Origin: CAZSSH01 sp964609825
GTDB taxonomy: Bacteria; Verrucomicrobiota; Lentisphaeria; Victivallales; Victivallaceae
Direction: 5' to 3'
DNA length: 64,000 bases
NCBI GenBank assembly: GCA_964609825.1
Contig: CAZSSH010000009.1
Location: 62,001-126,000, forward strand
Positions 43,013-52,563 of this stretch are shown here, piece after piece. The notes below the pieces were generated by a model, which ran no database searches, was not told where the DNA came from, and saw nothing but the letters and a program-made list of their open reading frames with translations. Position numbers and translations under genes: made by a program. How positions within the stretch are numbered: position 1 is the stretch's first letter; each line of letters opens with the position of its first letter.

Positions 43013-43447
43013 ATGGATTTTGTCAAGAAAACATTGAGTGTTGCTTTGATCATGGCCGCATTTTCAATCGGATCGGTATGTTATGCGTTTCCGGATGACC
43101 CGGTGGTGATGAAGCCGTTTGAGAAATTGTCGCGCGGGGTGATTAACGTCGCTTTTGGTCCGTTTGAGATTGTGATGAAAACCTTTGACACCACCAAAAA
43201 CTACGGCAGCTTGCCCGGTTTGGTGTACGGCCCGGTGAAGGGGATTTGCTATACCGTCGCCCGCGAGTGTGTCGGCGTGATTGATATTGTCACCTTCCCG
43301 TTCCCGTTGCCGGGTTGCCCGGATGATCCCAACGATTACGGCTACGGTTACGGCCCGATCATGCGTCCGGCCTGGGTGGTGGACATCGATCACAACTATG
43401 CCAATTTCTTCTTCAACGACACTGTTACTGTTGACTCCGAGCAATAA
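43013..43447 (+). CDS. Exosortase-system-associated protein, TIGR04073-like
   Basis: 144 aa. Signal peptide MDFVKKTLSVALIMAAFSIGSVCYA. The mature part has KLSRGVINVAFGPFEIVMK, then GLVYGPVKGICYTVARECVG and VIDIVTFPFPLPG, matching my memory of the TIGR04073 pattern found in Verrucomicrobia and Lentisphaerae genomes with exosortase systems. The function is unknown; it is probably exported and perhaps outer-membrane associated. It has its own promoter and terminator. No exosortase gene is in the window. Confidence 0.65.
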   Translation: MDFVKKTLSVALIMAAFSIGSVCYAFPDDPVVMKPFEKLSRGVINVAFGPFEIVMKTFDTTKNYGSLPGLVYGPVKGICYTVARECVGVIDIVTFPFPLPGCPDDPNDYGYGYGPIMRPAWVVDIDHNYANFFFNDTVTVDSEQ

Positions 43448-43478
43448 TTTGGCTTAGTTTCGTATTGATCATACAAAG

Positions 43479-43509
43479 TCCGCACTCGTTTCGGAGTGCG
43501 GATTTTTTT
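43479..43509 (+). terminator. Rho-independent terminator
   Basis: A perfect 9-bp stem, TCCGCACTC with GAGTGCGGA, loop GTTTCG, seven T. Confidence 0.95.
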
Positions 43510-43536
43510 ATTTAATTACATTTGGGAGTATCATAT

Positions 43537-44637
43537 ATGAGTTTTTCCTGCGGTTTTGTCGGGTTGCCCAACGTGGGCAAATCCACGTTATTCAACGCCT
43601 TGTGCAAGGGCGGCGCCGAAGCGGCCAATTTCCCGTTTTGCACCATTGAGCCCAACACCGGCATCGTACAGGTGCCGGACGAGCGGTTAAAAGTGTTGTC
43701 CGATTTGGAGCACTCCGGCCGGATCGTGCCCTCGACGTTGAAGTTTATCGACATTGCCGGTTTGGTCAAAGGGGCGAGTCAGGGGCAGGGGTTGGGCAAC
43801 CAGTTTTTGGGGCATATCCGCAGCGTGGATGCAATCGCTCACGTGGTGCGTTTGTTTGAGGACGGCGATGTGGTCCACGTCGACGGCAACATCGATCCGG
43901 TGAACGACCTTGAAGTTATCATCACCGAGCTCATGCTTGCCGATTTGGACATGCTTGAGAAGCGCCGCGACAAAGCCAACAAGCTCGCCCGCTCCAACGA
44001 CCCGGATGCCAAGCTCGAGTACGAGATCATCTGCGATTTCGTCAAGCAGCTCTCCGACGGCAATATCCCCAAATATGACAAAGGCAATCCCAAAATTGAC
44101 GCATTGATCCATACCTTCGGCATGCTTACTTTGATGCCTGCGTTTATTTGCGCCAATACCGATGAGGACACCTTCCGCAATTTTGACCAAAATCCCAATG
44201 CGCAAAAATTGCTCGCATATGCCAAAACTCACAATTTGGAAGTCGTACCCGTCTGCGCCAAACTGGAGGACGAGCTCGGTCAGCTGGAGCCCGACGAGGC
44301 CGCCATGTTTATGGAGGAGCTGCAAATCGCTGAAACCGGGCTCAATCGGGTGATCAAGACCGGTTATCGCTTGCTTGATTACATCACCTTTTTTACCGCC
44401 GGGCCGATGGAGTCGCGGGCTTGGACGGTGACGCGCGGGACGTTGGCCCCACAGGCGGCAGGCAAGATTCACACCGATTTGTGTCGCGGCTTTATCCGCA
44501 TGGAGACGGTATCGTATGCGGATCTGGTCGCTTGCGGCAGTTGGGCCAAGGCCAAGGACGCGGGCAAGCTGCGTATTGAGGGTAAGGATTACGTGGTCGC
44601 CGACGGCGATGTGATCCATGTGCGTTTTTCCGTGTAA
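43537..44637 (+). CDS. ychF: Redox-regulated ATPase/GTPase YchF
   Basis: 366 aa from ATG at 43537, with GGGAGT upstream; the longer frame would add five residues before MSFSCGFVGLPNVGKST. P-loop GLPNVGKST, DIAGLVKGASQGQGLGNQFL (G3 region), and a C-terminal TGS domain with DLVACGSWAKAKDAGKLR and EGKDYVVADGDVIHVRFSV. YchF is a universally conserved Obg-family nucleotidase that binds ribosomes. Confidence 0.97.
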   Translation: MSFSCGFVGLPNVGKSTLFNALCKGGAEAANFPFCTIEPNTGIVQVPDERLKVLSDLEHSGRIVPSTLKFIDIAGLVKGASQGQGLGNQFLGHIRSVDAIAHVVRLFEDGDVVHVDGNIDPVNDLEVIITELMLADLDMLEKRRDKANKLARSNDPDAKLEYEIICDFVKQLSDGNIPKYDKGNPKIDALIHTFGMLTLMPAFICANTDEDTFRNFDQNPNAQKLLAYAKTHNLEVVPVCAKLEDELGQLEPDEAAMFMEELQIAETGLNRVIKTGYRLLDYITFFTAGPMESRAWTVTRGTLAPQAAGKIHTDLCRGFIRMETVSYADLVACGSWAKAKDAGKLRIEGKDYVVADGDVIHVRFSV

Positions 44638-44679
44638 ATCTTTGCTGGCTAGCGCTCTTGATCGTTGTTAAAAATGCAT

Positions 44680-44707
44680 TTGACTTTTGCGAAAGCGGTG
44701 CTATATT
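44680..44707 (+). promoter_or_regulatory. Promoter of the dksA-like/lspA operon
   Basis: TTGACT, 16 nt, TATATT, about 44 nt before the ATG at 44751. Confidence 0.8.
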
Positions 44708-44750
44708 AAATGCCTTGTTGTAAAAATATAACGGATAAGGTGTTTGACCA

Positions 44751-45161
44751 ATGACAAAGAGCAATAAAAGAATTCTCCCGGTGTTTGAAGGCAAGCAAAA
44801 GGAGCAGTACGAGCGTCTGATGCAGGCCCGTGAAATTGTGATGGGTCAAATGCAGCAGCACGCCGAGGATGCGCTGGACATCGAAAATAATGATAAGCGC
44901 GGCGTGACCACTCACATGGCCGACATGAGCAGCGACAATTCCCGTCACGAGATGGAGCTCCGGTTGCTGACCGAGGAGGGCAATGTTCTCCAGATGATTG
45001 AGGAAGCCATTGAGCGGCTGATCGACGGCGAGTACGGCCGCTGCATCGAGTGCGGCGAGGATATTCCGGAGAAACGTCTGGAGATCCGTCCGCATGCGAT
45101 TTATTGCGTCAAATGCAAATCCCGTTTTGAAAAAATGGGATACTTCTCCAAGCATGACTGA
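44751..45161 (+). CDS. DksA/TraR-family zinc-finger protein
   Basis: 136 aa. An N-terminal coiled-coil region (about residues 10-85) is followed by the C4 zinc finger CIECGEDIPEKRLEIRPHA with YCVKC. DksA-type proteins bind the secondary channel of RNA polymerase and act with ppGpp. Its length and lack of the Asp-rich DxxDxA tip suggest a general DksA/TraR member rather than true DksA. The last codons overlap the lspA start by 8 nt. Confidence 0.9.
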   Translation: MTKSNKRILPVFEGKQKEQYERLMQAREIVMGQMQQHAEDALDIENNDKRGVTTHMADMSSDNSRHEMELRLLTEEGNVLQMIEEAIERLIDGEYGRCIECGEDIPEKRLEIRPHAIYCVKCKSRFEKMGYFSKHD

Positions 45162-45675
45162 TTTCAGGCAAAAAATTGAGCCGGGGAGTGCCAAAGAGCG
45201 AATGGTTCTGGGGACGGCCCTGGCTTTTTCTTTTGCGGTGATGCTGCTCGACCAAGTCACCAAGGGGGTGGTCGAGGCCAAGTTTTCGCTTCATGAGTCC
45301 ATTAATTTTACTCCGTTTTTTTCGCTTACCTATGTGATCAACAAAGGCGCCGCTTGGAGTATTTTCAGCGGCTACGGCTGGCTTTTGCTGGCAGTGGCGT
45401 TTTTGGTGGTGGCGGCTTCGATTTATTTTATGCGTTATCTTACCGAGGGCTACCTCGAGCGCTATTTCGCCATTTTTGCCATTTTGGGCGGGGTTGCCGG
45501 CAACTCGATCGACCGGATCTGGCGCGGCGCGGTGGTCGACTTTTTGCACTTTCACTATCAATCCTGGAGTTGGCCGGTTTTCAACATCGCCGACATCTCG
45601 ATTTGCGTCGGAGTCGGGCTGTTTGTGCTCTCCTCGCTGCTGCGTCCCGCCTCCAAAAAAGCCGCGACGGCATAA
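45154..45675 (+). CDS. lspA: Lipoprotein signal peptidase (signal peptidase II)
   Basis: 173 aa from ATG at 45154, inside the end of the dksA-like gene. Four membrane segments. The catalytic aspartates are in NSIDRIWRGAVVDFL and FNIADISICVG, and MLLDQVTKGVVE is the usual first-helix signature. It removes signal peptides from diacylglyceryl-modified prolipoproteins in the inner membrane. Confidence 0.96.
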   Translation: MTDFRQKIEPGSAKERMVLGTALAFSFAVMLLDQVTKGVVEAKFSLHESINFTPFFSLTYVINKGAAWSIFSGYGWLLLAVAFLVVAASIYFMRYLTEGYLERYFAIFAILGGVAGNSIDRIWRGAVVDFLHFHYQSWSWPVFNIADISICVGVGLFVLSSLLRPASKKAATA

Positions 45676-45758
45676 CGCCGATTCGGGTATTTTGCAAGTT
45701 AAAAAGTTGTAAAACACTTAGAATAGCGGATTTTTGCAAAAAAAGTTTTAAAAATAGC

Positions 45759-45787
45759 TTGCAAAACCATAAACCGTGGTGTATATT
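45759..45787 (+). promoter_or_regulatory. Promoter of the fused str-S10 operon
   Basis: TTGCAA, 17 nt, TATATT, giving a leader of about 95 nt before rpsL. The DNA from 45676 to 45758 holds no gene. Confidence 0.75.
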
Positions 45788-45890
45788 GTACGATGTTCGC
45801 TTGGACTCGGGGACTTTTTGTGCCCGTTTCCGATATGGTTAATGTAAAAACTTTAACAAGCAATTAACATAAAAAAAGAGGTCGTTTCTT

Positions 45891-46301
45891 ATGCCGACAA
45901 TCAACCAATTGGTACGTTTCGGACGCCAAGAAAAGGTTAAAAAGAGCAAGTCGAGAGCCTTGAGCGCCTGCCCGCAGCGTCGCGGCGTGTGCTTGCAAGT
46001 TACCACTCGCACTCCCAAAAAGCCGAACTCCGCGTTGCGCAAAATCGCCCGTGTCCGTTTGACCAACGGTCAGGAAGTCACCGCTTACATCGGCGGCGAA
46101 GGTCACAATTTGCAGGAGCACTCTGTGGTGCTCGTCAAGGGCGGTCGTGTCCGCGACTTGCCGGGGGTCCGTTATCACATCGTCCGCGGGGCGCTCGACA
46201 GTCTCGGTGTGGACAAGCGCAAGCAGAGCCGCTCCAAGTACGGCGCCAAGCGTCCGAAGCCGGGCCAGGAAGCTGCCGCCGCCAAAGGCAAAAAGAAGTA
46301 A
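45891..46301 (+). CDS. rpsL: Ribosomal protein uS12
   Basis: 136 aa. Universally conserved PTINQLVRFGR start, CLQVTTRTPKKPNSALRKIA around the streptomycin-sensitivity loop, GGRVRDLPGVRYHIVRG at the C-terminal part. The C-terminus carries a short KPGQEAAAAKGKKK extension. First gene of the ribosomal operon. Part of the 30S decoding centre. Confidence 0.99.
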   Translation: MPTINQLVRFGRQEKVKKSKSRALSACPQRRGVCLQVTTRTPKKPNSALRKIARVRLTNGQEVTAYIGGEGHNLQEHSVVLVKGGRVRDLPGVRYHIVRGALDSLGVDKRKQSRSKYGAKRPKPGQEAAAAKGKKK

Positions 46302-46319
46302 TAAGGGGAGTACTGAATT

Positions 46320-46790
46320 ATGAGAAGACGTAAAGCAGTAACTCGGGACCTCATTCCCGATGTCAAGTACAACAGCGAGCTGATTGCCCGCCTGATCAAT
46401 ACCATTATGAGCCGCGGCAAGAAATCGACCGCCCAGCGCATCGTCTACGGTGCCTTGGACGTGATCCAGGAGCGCAAGCCCGAGATCAAGGCGATCGAAG
46501 TTTTTACCCAGGCTTTGGAAAACGTGAAGCCCAAACTCGAAGTCAAGAGCCGTCGCGTCGGCGGTGCCACCTACCAGGTGCCCATCGAAGTTGACGCCGA
46601 GCGCCAGGTCGCTTTGGCCATGCGCTGGATCACCACCTATTCCCGCGGTCGCAAAGGCAAATCGATGACCGATGCCTTGGCCGGCGAATTGCTGGATGCT
46701 TTCGAAAATACCGGTTCTTCGATCAAGAAGAAAGAAGATACCTTTAAAATGGCTCAGGCGAACAAAGCGTTTGCCCACTACCGCTGGTAA
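46320..46790 (+). CDS. rpsG: Ribosomal protein uS7
   Basis: 156 aa, standard length. MRRRKAVTRDLIPDVKYNSE start, then the conserved NVKPKLEVKSRRVGGATYQV and a C-terminal MAQANKAFAHYRW. It nucleates the 30S head. 18 nt after rpsL, with GGGGAG upstream. Confidence 0.99.
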   Translation: MRRRKAVTRDLIPDVKYNSELIARLINTIMSRGKKSTAQRIVYGALDVIQERKPEIKAIEVFTQALENVKPKLEVKSRRVGGATYQVPIEVDAERQVALAMRWITTYSRGRKGKSMTDALAGELLDAFENTGSSIKKKEDTFKMAQANKAFAHYRW

Positions 46791-46805
46791 GATAGGGTAA
46801 ACATC

Positions 46806-48914
<2,109 letters not shown>

Positions 48915-48917
48915 GTC

Positions 48918-49238
48918 ATGGCTAGCAAAACGCAACGCATTCGCATTCGGCTTCAAGCTTATGAGCACCGCATTTTGGATCAGTCGGTCAATGAAATTTT
49001 GGAGACTGCCAAACGCACCGGTTCCATGGTTGCCGGTCCGGTTCCGCTTCCGACGCGCATTGAGCGCTGGACGGTCAACCGTTCCCCGCACGTGGACAAA
49101 AAGTCGATGGAGCAATTCGAAATCCGTACTCATAAACGGATGATGGACATTGTCAATCCCACTGCCAAAACCGTGGACGAGCTCAAAAAGCTCAACCTCC
49201 CGGCCGGCGTGGATATTGCGATCAAAATTGGCGTATAG
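48918..49238 (+). CDS. rpsJ: Ribosomal protein uS10
   Basis: 106 aa. QRIRIRLQAYEHRILDQSVN, then GPVPLPTRIERWTVNRSPHV and KSMEQFEIRTHKRMMDI, all canonical. It is normally the first gene of the S10 operon; here it is joined to the str operon. Confidence 0.99.
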   Translation: MASKTQRIRIRLQAYEHRILDQSVNEILETAKRTGSMVAGPVPLPTRIERWTVNRSPHVDKKSMEQFEIRTHKRMMDIVNPTAKTVDELKKLNLPAGVDIAIKIGV

Positions 49239-49250
49239 GGTACGCCATAG

Positions 49251-49284
49251 ATACCAATGACACCGACCGATTGGTGTCATGTAT
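49251..49284 (+). promoter_or_regulatory. Hairpin between rpsJ and rplC
   Basis: A perfect 8-bp stem, ATGACACC with GGTGTCAT (49257-49264 and 49273-49280), extended by ATAC/GTAT beyond a 2-nt bulge. No T-run follows, so it is not a simple terminator; it may be an mRNA control or processing site. Confidence 0.55.
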
Positions 49285-49314
49285 CGAATGTTTTTCCAAA
49301 CGAAAGGAGAAAAA

Positions 49315-49971
49315 ATGAAAGGATTAATCGGTAAAAAGGTCGGAATGACCCAATACTACACGGAAACCGGCGAAGTTGTGCCGGTCACGGTGATTGAAGC
49401 CGGTCCGTGTGTGGTTACTGCGATCAAGACCAAGGAGCGCGACGGTTACTCGGCTTGCCAGCTGGGTTTCGGTGCGCGCAAAGCGAAAAATGTCAGCAAG
49501 GCGGTCAAAGGTCATTTGGCCAAAGCCGGCGTTGAAGGCGATCGGGTTGCTTCCGTGTTGCGCGAAGTTCGCGCTGGCGAAGGCGAAACGTTGCCGGAGC
49601 TCGGCTCGGTGTTAAAGGCCGACGTGTTTGCTTGCAAAGATTATCTGGATATCGTCGGCACGACCAAGGGCCGCGGCTTCCAGGGTGTGGTTAAGCGCTA
49701 CCGCTTCGGCGGCGGCCGTGCCAGCCACGGGGGTGCGTGGACCCGTCGTCCGGGTTCGATCGGCTGCCGTGAGTGGCCGGGCAACGTCATCAAAGGCAAG
49801 CGCATGCCCGGACACATGGGCAATGTGCAGCGGACAGTCCAAAATCTTCAGGTTGTCAAAGTGATGGTTGAGGACAACATTTTGTTGGTCAAAGGTGCCG
49901 TCCCCGGTGCCAATGGCGGCGTGTTGTTGCTCAAGAGCGCGATCAAAAAGACCAAGAGTGCTAAGAAGTAA
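49315..49971 (+). CDS. rplC: Ribosomal protein uL3
   Basis: 218 aa from ATG at 49315 with AAAGGAG 5 nt upstream. MKGLIGKKVGMTQYYTETGE start; GTTKGRGFQGVVKRYRFGGG and RPGSIGCREWPGNVIKGKRM are the uL3 core. A 23S rRNA-binding early-assembly protein. Confidence 0.99.
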   Translation: MKGLIGKKVGMTQYYTETGEVVPVTVIEAGPCVVTAIKTKERDGYSACQLGFGARKAKNVSKAVKGHLAKAGVEGDRVASVLREVRAGEGETLPELGSVLKADVFACKDYLDIVGTTKGRGFQGVVKRYRFGGGRASHGGAWTRRPGSIGCREWPGNVIKGKRMPGHMGNVQRTVQNLQVVKVMVEDNILLVKGAVPGANGGVLLLKSAIKKTKSAKK

Positions 49972-49985
49972 AAAGGAATAACAAA

Positions 49986-50621
49986 ATGTCACAAGTTTTG
50001 GATATACTTGACAGTAAGGGTGCTCGGGTCGGTGAATACGTGCTCCCCGAAGGTGTAATTGAACTGGAAAAAGGCGAGCAGGCCGTCCACGATACCGTGG
50101 TGGCTTATCTGGCCGGTCTTCGTGCCGGTACCGCCTGTACCAAGACCCGCGGCGAAGTTTCCGGCGGCGGTGCCAAGCCGTTCCGTCAAAAAGGCCTGGG
50201 CCGTGCCCGCGCCGGCTCCAACCGCAGTCCGATCTGGGTCGGCGGCGGGGTAACGTTCGGACCGAAACCGCGTTCGTTCGCCAAAAAAGTCAACAAAAAA
50301 GTGTTGACCTTGGCGTTAAAGCGCGCGATTTCCGAGCGCATTGTGGAAGGTGATGTGATCGTAGTCGACAAATTTGATATTGCCGACCACAAGACCAAGA
50401 GTGCCGTGACGGTTTTCAAAAACCTCAAAGTCGCGGACGATACGGTAATGGTCTCGTTGCCGACTTTCGACGACAGCTGCGCCGTGATTTGCGCCACCGG
50501 GAATCTTCCCAACGTGGTTTTGCGCAAGTCCGACAGTGTCAATGTCTATGAATTGTTGCGTTTCGGCAAATTGGTGTTCACCAAGGAAGCCCTCGACGCA
50601 TTTATCGCCCGCTTGGCGTAA
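49986..50621 (+). CDS. rplD: Ribosomal protein uL4
   Basis: 211 aa. The extended loop is clear: GTACTKTRGEVSGGGAKPFR, then QKGLGRARAGSNRSPIWVGG. In Escherichia coli L4 also represses its own operon; whether that happens here is unknown, although a hairpin lies upstream of rplC. Confidence 0.98.
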   Translation: MSQVLDILDSKGARVGEYVLPEGVIELEKGEQAVHDTVVAYLAGLRAGTACTKTRGEVSGGGAKPFRQKGLGRARAGSNRSPIWVGGGVTFGPKPRSFAKKVNKKVLTLALKRAISERIVEGDVIVVDKFDIADHKTKSAVTVFKNLKVADDTVMVSLPTFDDSCAVICATGNLPNVVLRKSDSVNVYELLRFGKLVFTKEALDAFIARLA

Positions 50622-50635
50622 GGAAGGAATCAATC

Positions 50636-50920
50636 ATGGTTAAATCTGCGTTTGATATCATTATCGCCCCGGTCGTCACCGAAAAAAGCAATGGTTTCGC
50701 AGCTGCGAACAAATATGTTTTCAAGGTCAAGACCGATGCGGAAAAAATCGAAATCGGCCGGGCTGTTGAAGAATTGTTCAAGGTCAAAGTCAAGTCGGTG
50801 AATGTAATGAATTGCCTGGGAAAAGCGAAGCGCTATGGCCGCTCCACCAAGATGGGACGTCGTCCCGATTGGAAGAAGGCCATTATCACTTTGTCCGAAG
50901 GCAGCATCGAAATCGTTTAA
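50636..50920 (+). CDS. rplW: Ribosomal protein uL23
   Basis: 94 aa. IIAPVVTEKSNGFAAANKYV, then AVEELFKVKVKSVNVMNCLG and GRRPDWKKAIITLSEG, canonical. Located at the peptide exit tunnel; docking site for trigger factor and signal recognition particle. Confidence 0.98.
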   Translation: MVKSAFDIIIAPVVTEKSNGFAAANKYVFKVKTDAEKIEIGRAVEELFKVKVKSVNVMNCLGKAKRYGRSTKMGRRPDWKKAIITLSEGSIEIV

Positions 50921-50938
50921 TGCTGGTGAGGTAATACT

Positions 50939-51769
50939 ATGGCAGTAAAAAATTATAGACCCGTGACTCCCTCGCGGAGACACATGACGGTTTTGGATTA
51001 TGCATCCGAAATTACCAAGGATACTCCCGAAAAGAGCTTGACCGCCGGCAAAAAATCTTCCGGCGGCCGTAACTGTTACGGTCGTATCACCACCCGTTTT
51101 CGCGGTGCCGGCAACAAACGCCGCTACCGTATGGTGGATTTTGTCCGCGCCAAAGAAGGCGTGCCGGCCAAAGTCGTCTCCATTGAGTACGATCCCAACC
51201 GCACCGCCAACATTGCGTTGATCAGCTATGCCGACGGCGAGAAGTCCTATATTCTCGCTCCGCTCGGGCTCAAAGTCGGCGCGACCATCCAAAATGGTCC
51301 CGATGCCGAGCTCAAGCCGGGCAACTGGCTCGCGCTTAAGGACATTCCGGTGGGCGTCGATATTTGCTGCATCGAGATGCAGCCCGGCCGCGGCGCCAAA
51401 TTGGCTCGCTCCGCCGGCCAGATCGCGGTTCTCCGCGGTAAGGAAGAAACCTATGCCCAGATCAAGTTGCCCTCGGGCGAAGTTCGTATGATCCACATCA
51501 ATTGCCATGCCATGATCGGCCAAATCGGCAATTTGGATCACATGAAAGTCAAACTGGGCAAAGCCGGTAAAAAGCGTTATTTGGGTTTCCGTCCGCACGT
51601 CCGCGGCGTGGCGATGAACCCGGTCGACCACCCGATGGGCGGGGGCGAAGGCCGTACCTCCGGTGGCGGCCACCCGGTTTCGCCGTGGGGCAAGCTGGCT
51701 AAGGGCAAGCGTACCCGCAGTCCCAAAAAGACTTCTAAGAACTTCATCGTTGAACGGAGGAAGAAGTAA
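50939..51769 (+). CDS. rplB: Ribosomal protein uL2
   Basis: 276 aa. NCYGRITTRFRGAGNKRRYR at the N-terminus and the peptidyl-transferase-region loop GVAMNPVDHPMGGGEGRTSG near the C-terminus. Overlaps rpsS by one nucleotide (TAATG). Confidence 0.99.
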   Translation: MAVKNYRPVTPSRRHMTVLDYASEITKDTPEKSLTAGKKSSGGRNCYGRITTRFRGAGNKRRYRMVDFVRAKEGVPAKVVSIEYDPNRTANIALISYADGEKSYILAPLGLKVGATIQNGPDAELKPGNWLALKDIPVGVDICCIEMQPGRGAKLARSAGQIAVLRGKEETYAQIKLPSGEVRMIHINCHAMIGQIGNLDHMKVKLGKAGKKRYLGFRPHVRGVAMNPVDHPMGGGEGRTSGGGHPVSPWGKLAKGKRTRSPKKTSKNFIVERRKK

Positions 51770-52029
51770 TGCCTAGATCTGTTAAAAAAGGACCGTTTGT
51801 CGATCAGCATTTGCTGGACAAAGTGGAAAAAAACGTCGGCAAGGCTCCGATCAAAACTTGGTCGCGCCGTTCGATGATCATCCCCGATTTCGTCGGACAG
51901 ACCTTTAACGTGCACAACGGCAAAACGTTTGTGCCGGTTTTCGTTACCGAAAACATGGTCGGCCACAAGCTCGGTGAATTTTCTCCCACCCGTACCTTTA
52001 AGGATCACGGGGTTGTCTCCGGTAAGTAA
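51769..52029 (+). CDS. rpsS: Ribosomal protein uS19
   Basis: 86 aa. MPRSVKKGPFVDQHLLDKVE, then RRSMIIPDFVGQTFNVHNGK and VGHKLGEFSPTRTFKDHG, canonical. It is the last gene of this operon; rplV, rpsC, rplP, rpmC and rpsQ, which normally follow, are absent and a terminator comes at once. Confidence 0.99.
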   Translation: MPRSVKKGPFVDQHLLDKVEKNVGKAPIKTWSRRSMIIPDFVGQTFNVHNGKTFVPVFVTENMVGHKLGEFSPTRTFKDHGVVSGK

Positions 52030-52050
52030 TTACCCGTTGAGAAACTCAGA

Positions 52051-52081
52051 AACCTGTCGGTTAATTCCGGCAGGTTTTTTT
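52051..52081 (+). terminator. Terminator ending the ribosomal operon after rpsS
   Basis: A 10-bp stem, AACCTGTCGG with CCGGCAGGTT (one T-G pair), loop TTAATT, with a T-run. Confidence 0.93.
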
Positions 52082-52246
52082 GTTTTTAAAAGGGAGAGGT
52101 TTTTGTTCGGCGACAGACGGGAGCTTGATCCCGGGCAAGCATAGCGGGTTGATACTTTTTATCGACAGTATGGACATGATTGACCACATGGACAAAGAGA
52201 GGCGGTGTGAGTTTTGATTATTTCGGTCAACAAGTTTGTCCGGTAG

Positions 52247-52438
52247 CAGCTTGGAGCGACCGCCGGCTCGCAGCTTAATGTTCGCCGTGCTCGCCGTCCA
52301 TACGTCGACATCTATCGTCTGGGTACGCTGTCTCCCGGGGCCAAAAAACGTTCGGTTGCTCTATTATTCACAGATGCATCACATCTCATTGCTGCATTAA
52401 TAGAAAAAATATCGATATTTTTTTATCTTGACGCTTGA
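52247..52438 (+). pseudogene. Possible decayed regulator fragment
   Basis: A stretch of 63 sense codons without an in-frame start, preceded directly by a stop. It reads in part NVRRARRPYVDIYRLGTL and AKKRSVALLFTDASHLIAAL. The second piece resembles the first strand and helix of a LacI/XylR-type sensor domain, as in the regulators elsewhere in this window. It may also be chance. The rest of 52082-52434 shows nothing that I recognise. Confidence 0.2.
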
Positions 52439-52462
52439 TATTGCAGAAAAAGCGATTATATT
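52435..52462 (+). promoter_or_regulatory. Orphan promoter upstream of a candidate small RNA
   Basis: TTGATA, 16 nt, TATATT, with no protein gene downstream on plus. Confidence 0.5.
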
Positions 52463-52468
52463 AATGGT

Positions 52469-52552
52469 TAGTTAGTTCCTTTTTTATTTAATTCGTCCCT
52501 TCTCCTTGTGGGACGGTCCACTGCGCCAACGGTGGGCCGTCCCCTTTTTTTT
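52469..52552 (+). ncRNA. Candidate small RNA ending in an intrinsic terminator
   Basis: About 84 nt from the predicted start after the promoter at 52435-52462 to the T-run ending at 52552. The 3' end is a strong stem, GGGACGGTCCAC with GTGGGCCGTCCC (52510-52543), then eight T. No plausible reading frame of useful length lies inside. The preceding rpsS transcript already has its own terminator, so this second plus-strand terminator needs another transcript. Confidence 0.4.
52510..52552 (+). terminator. Strong plus-strand terminator without an upstream protein gene
   Basis: A stem of about 12 bp (GGGACGG/CCGTCCC plus five inner pairs) followed by C and eight T. The minus-strand side has no T-run, so it does not serve the rhamnosidase gene. 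Confidence 0.85.
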
Positions 52553-52563
52553 ATCAAATTTCT

